Shown piece after piece: positions 4,974 to 6,527 of a DNA stretch of 6,527 bases. The stretch is from Thermoflexales bacterium (GTDB lineage Bacteria > Chloroflexota > Anaerolineae > Fen-1058): positions 1 to 6,527 of the forward strand of contig JAUQXD010000223.1 of NCBI GenBank assembly GCA_030834835.1, given 5' to 3'. Position 1 is the stretch's first letter; every line of letters begins with the position of its first letter. A program made the position numbers and the translations under genes. The notes beneath the pieces were generated by a model. It was given only the letters and a program-made list of their open reading frames with translations, searched no databases and was not told the DNA's origin.

Positions 4974-5127
4974 CTAGTGACCTGTAGCCTAAATTCTGCA
5001 ACAAATTTGTAAGCACCCTGAGCGGAGTGCCGCGCTTCTTCGACTGCGTTTCACTTCGCTCAGAATGCGCGGCACGGAGTCGAAGGGGCGGTGATTCTGT
5101 TGCAAGACTTACACTACAGGTCACTAG
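4974..5127. mobile_element. MITE-like element with 27-bp imperfect terminal inverted repeats
   Basis: The ends are inverted copies: CTAGTGACCTGTAG (4974-4987) and CTACAGGTCACTAG (5114-5127) match perfectly. From the G at 4977 inwards the match continues to 5003 (partner 5124-5098) with 22 of 27 positions identical, including a shared TGCAACA. Each end is bordered by CTAG, so the target duplication could be TA, as with IS630/Tc1-type elements, or CTAG, as with some IS5-type elements. The roughly 150-bp size and absence of a transposase gene fit a miniature element moved in trans. It lies between the broken membrane-protein gene and the Fpg-like gene and carries another repeat inside (5014-5087). 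The parent transposon is not identifiable from this window. Confidence 0.75.
5014..5087. repeat. CCCTGAGCGGAGTCGAAGGG repeat split by a palindromic insert
   Basis: Removing 5028-5074 plus one CGGAG copy restores CCCTGAGCGGAGTCGAAGGG, a dispersed repeat type I recognise from several bacterial groups. The 47-bp insert has perfect 8-bp inverted ends, TGCCGCGC (5028-5035) and GCGCGGCA (5067-5074), and is flanked by direct repeats CGGAG (5023-5027 and 5075-5079; a following T is also shared). The insert's core resembles the host motif (CTGAGCG...AGTCGAAG on the minus strand), so it may be a related repeat that jumped in or recombined here. Confidence 0.7.
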
Positions 5128-5438
5128 GTGCTCGCAAGCGTTCGAATCAATGCCCAGGTCATCAGCAAATGACCAGCGATCCACATGTAACCCATTACGC
5201 TAAGCAGGCCTGGTTCCTTGACTGACCATGGAACAGATAGGTTTATCCTGTAAATCAGGTTGGTCTCAGGGGCAATCACCATATCCAATCCCATGTACAA
5301 CCCCGCGATGATGTTTGCCAGTCAGGCCACGGCCTCCAGGGCAAGCAGTTGGGCGTTGTCTGAAAAGGCGGAGGCGAGCAGCGCCGAAAGAAACCAGATC
5401 AGACAGGCTGATAGAAAATATACATGGCGCTCTTTCAC
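5124..5438 (-). pseudogene. small three-TM membrane protein with an in-frame TGA
   Basis: Reading from GTG at 5438, a 104-codon frame runs to TAG at 5126-5124 and is broken only by TGA at codon 39 (5324-5322). Both halves are hydrophobic and continuous in character: TM1 about 8-25, TM2 about 31-56 spanning the TGA ('LLALEAVA' then 'LANIIAGLYMG'), a loop with 'APETNLIYRINLSVPW' (56-71), and TM3 about 78-101. The start has a good ribosome site, AAGGTGG, 4 bases upstream (5449-5443). The TGA probably replaces TGG (Trp) or CGA. Real genes in this window end in TGA, so recoding is unlikely. The stop codon falls on the edge of the MITE-like element. I do not recognise the family. A sequencing error rather than a true nonsense mutation is possible. 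Confidence 0.65.
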
Positions 5439-5469
5439 GTGACCACCTTAACCCCGACAATGTGCGCCT

Positions 5470-5550
5470 CGTCATTGCGAGCACCGCGAAGCAATCTCAT
5501 GGTCGACTTGGAGATTGCTTCGGCGCAAACGACTGCGCCTCGCAATGACG
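5470..5550. repeat. cruciform/cloverleaf repeat (GTCATTGCGAG type)
   Basis: Two nested perfect 12-bp inverted repeats are present: outer CGTCATTGCGAG (5470-5481) with 5539-5550, and inner CGAAGCAATCTC (5487-5498) with 5511-5522, around a 12-base loop. The right-hand interval (5523-5538) forms its own small hairpin, GCGCA with TGCGC, so the folded strand would be a three-way junction. I recognise the CGTCATTGCGAG...AGCAATCTC sequence as a dispersed bacterial repeat type. It starts 10 bases past the stop codon of the HEAT-like gene and may shape that mRNA's 3' end. No T-run marks it as a normal terminator. Confidence 0.8.
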
Positions 5551-5560
5551 GTGCGTGAGA

Positions 5561-6295
5561 TCATTTGCTAAACTTCTTTACCCACGCCGCATCCATTACC
5601 TGCAAACGCTTCTTTTTCAAGTTCTCGCGCATCACCCACTGCACATCCTTGTCGTCGTTCTTTAGCCAGCGCTCCATCAGCCGCTTACCTGATGATGGCC
5701 GCGCGGCAACGATCACGCTCCAGCAATAGCCCAGGCCTTGTCGCAAAATTTTATAATCCTCAGCTCGCCGATCGGTCGCGGCGGCGATTGAGGCCGTGAT
5801 CCGATCCAGATAACTCAACGCCCGATCGATCTGCGCCGGCTCGCGCAGCAACTTCGGTTCGGCTAACGCCGCCGCCACCGCCCGCTGCTCCAGCCAGTTA
5901 CCCGACAGCCACGGCTCCAGGTGCGACAACAGATTATCCATATCCGCATCGCCGATGCGCTGCAACGCCATCGCCACACCCTCACGCGTGCGCCAGCGTG
6001 GATCAGAGGCGCAGCGGCGCAACATCGCCCAGCGTTCGATCTGCCCCTCGACGATCAATCGTCCTAAGCCTTCGACGCAGCAAAACGCCAGAAATTCTTT
6101 GGGCGAATTCACCGGCGCGCGGCTCGCGTCAAACGTCAGCCAATGATCGATTTGCTTCGCCGTGGCGACATCGGCCACCACGTGGGCCAGTTCCAGATTG
6201 CCGCGCGGACCGGGCAGGCCCGACTCTTGCATCATGTAGGCGTCCCAATCCACGCAGGTCTTCAACGCTTCGCGATACTGATCGGCTTTGGTCAT
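5561..6295 (-). CDS. HEAT-like helical repeat protein, possibly AlkD-related fold
   Basis: The 244-residue, mostly helical, soluble protein has repeating helix pairs in its C-terminal two thirds. Examples are 'DPRWRTREGVAMALQRIG' (98-115), 'HLEPWLSGNWLEQRAVAAAL' (125-144), 'ILRQGLGYCWSVIVA' (183-197) and 'DDKDVQWVMRENLKKKRL' (214-231). The recurring Trp/Arg positions at the helix starts resemble HEAT/ARM solenoids, including the AlkD DNA-alkylation-repair superfamily, but no catalytic set can be confirmed. No signal peptide is seen. The ATG at 6295 overlaps the kinase stop as ATGA and has GGAGG just upstream, so translation is coupled. The reading frame stays open further upstream to 6466, but that stretch is inside the kinase gene. 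Function could be DNA binding or a protein-interaction scaffold for the kinase pathway; this is inference. Confidence 0.7.
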   Translation of the reverse strand: MTKADQYREALKTCVDWDAYMMQESGLPGPRGNLELAHVVADVATAKQIDHWLTFDASRAPVNSPKEFLAFCCVEGLGRLIVEGQIERWAMLRRCASDPRWRTREGVAMALQRIGDADMDNLLSHLEPWLSGNWLEQRAVAAALAEPKLLREPAQIDRALSYLDRITASIAAATDRRAEDYKILRQGLGYCWSVIVAARPSSGKRLMERWLKNDDKDVQWVMRENLKKKRLQVMDAAWVKKFSK

Positions 6296-6527
6296 GCGCC
6301 CTCCACGGGGAGACTTACGGTGAAGCAACTGCCTTCGCCTAACTGGCTCGTCACGCTCACTGTGCCGCCCATCGCTTCGATCAATTCTTTCACCAGCGCC
6401 AGACCCAGCCCCGCGCCGCCGTTGTCCTGCTGACGTGCCTGCTCCGATCGATAGAAGCGTTCCCACACATGCGGCAAATCTTCGGGCGAAATGCCTTCGC
6501 CCGTATCGCGGACCTCGATCGATGCGA
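6292..6527 (-). CDS. sensor histidine kinase, C-terminal ATPase end (partial)
   Basis: Only the last 77 residues are in the window; the gene enters from the right edge. They hold the end of a HATPase_c domain: G1 box 'VRDTGEGI' (DxGxG), F box 'WERFYRSEQAR' and G2 box 'GGAGLGLALVKELIEAMGG', finishing 'SCFTVSLPVEGA', the usual last strand of HisKA-type kinases. The N box, dimerisation helix with the phosphorylated His, and sensor region lie outside. The product would autophosphorylate and pass phosphate to a response regulator, probably encoded further upstream, since none is next to it here. Its TGA stop overlaps the next start codon (ATGA), making a two-gene coupled unit with the HEAT-like protein. 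Confidence 0.93.
   Translation of the reverse strand, partial: ASIEVRDTGEGISPEDLPHVWERFYRSEQARQQDNGGAGLGLALVKELIEAMGGTVSVTSQLGEGSCFTVSLPVEGA

Noticed and set aside
4930..5184. 84-codon minus-strand frame across the MITE-like element
   Set aside because: It reads through the terminal repeats and nested palindrome in a frame different from the membrane-protein remnant, so it is a chance open frame.
5322..5324. TGA in the membrane-protein frame as selenocysteine or recoded Trp
   Set aside because: It lies in a hydrophobic segment with no redox motif and I saw no SECIS-like hairpin directly after it; elsewhere in the window TGA ends genes and Trp is TGG.
6296..6466. N-terminal extension of the HEAT-like gene
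   Set aside because: The extra 57 codons are an alternative frame of the kinase's HATPase_c end and translate to an Arg/Gly-rich sequence; the ATGA overlap with GGAGG marks the real start at 6295.

Overview
The window reads as bacterial chromosome, mostly about 60% GC, with every recognisable gene on the minus strand, so transcription runs from high to low coordinates. No marker gene fixes the taxon. The mix of dispersed palindromic repeats (including GTCATTGCGAG, CCCTGAGCGGAGTCGAAGGG and GGGAGAGGG-type motifs), a BcrAB-like ABC pair and a diverged Fpg/Nei protein would suit an environmental lineage such as Chloroflexota. That placement is a weak inference. TGG encodes Trp and TGA ends genes, so the code is standard.

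Reading in the direction of transcription: the right edge holds the C-terminal ATPase end of a sensor histidine kinase (6527-6292). It overlaps by ATGA with a HEAT-like helical repeat protein (6295-5561). Next come an 81-bp cruciform/cloverleaf repeat (5550-5470) and an overlooked small membrane-protein gene (5438-5124) interrupted by an in-frame TGA. A 148-154 bp MITE-like element (5127-4974) abuts that gene's stop codon and carries a second palindromic insert inside it. Then follow a Fpg/Nei-family gene (4893-4063) lacking the catalytic N-terminal proline and an AT-richer lipoprotein with beta-propeller-like repeats (about 3984-3034), closed by a clear intrinsic terminator.

The left half holds a stand-alone, partly degenerate CheY-like receiver (2766-2368), whose leader carries two oppositely oriented palindromes. 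It is followed by an ABC exporter operon, ATPase (2270-1362) then permease (1296-532), with a REP-like repeat between the two genes and a hairpin after the permease. The window ends with a truncated SnoaL-like gene (407 to the left edge).

The ABC pair probably acts as one efflux or immunity unit at the membrane. The kinase and HEAT-like protein are translationally coupled and so probably linked in function. The other genes look like independent units. The most notable content lies between genes: nearly every spacer carries a palindromic repeat of a different family, one is nested in another, and one small gene there is broken. No CRISPR array, tRNA or rRNA was seen.
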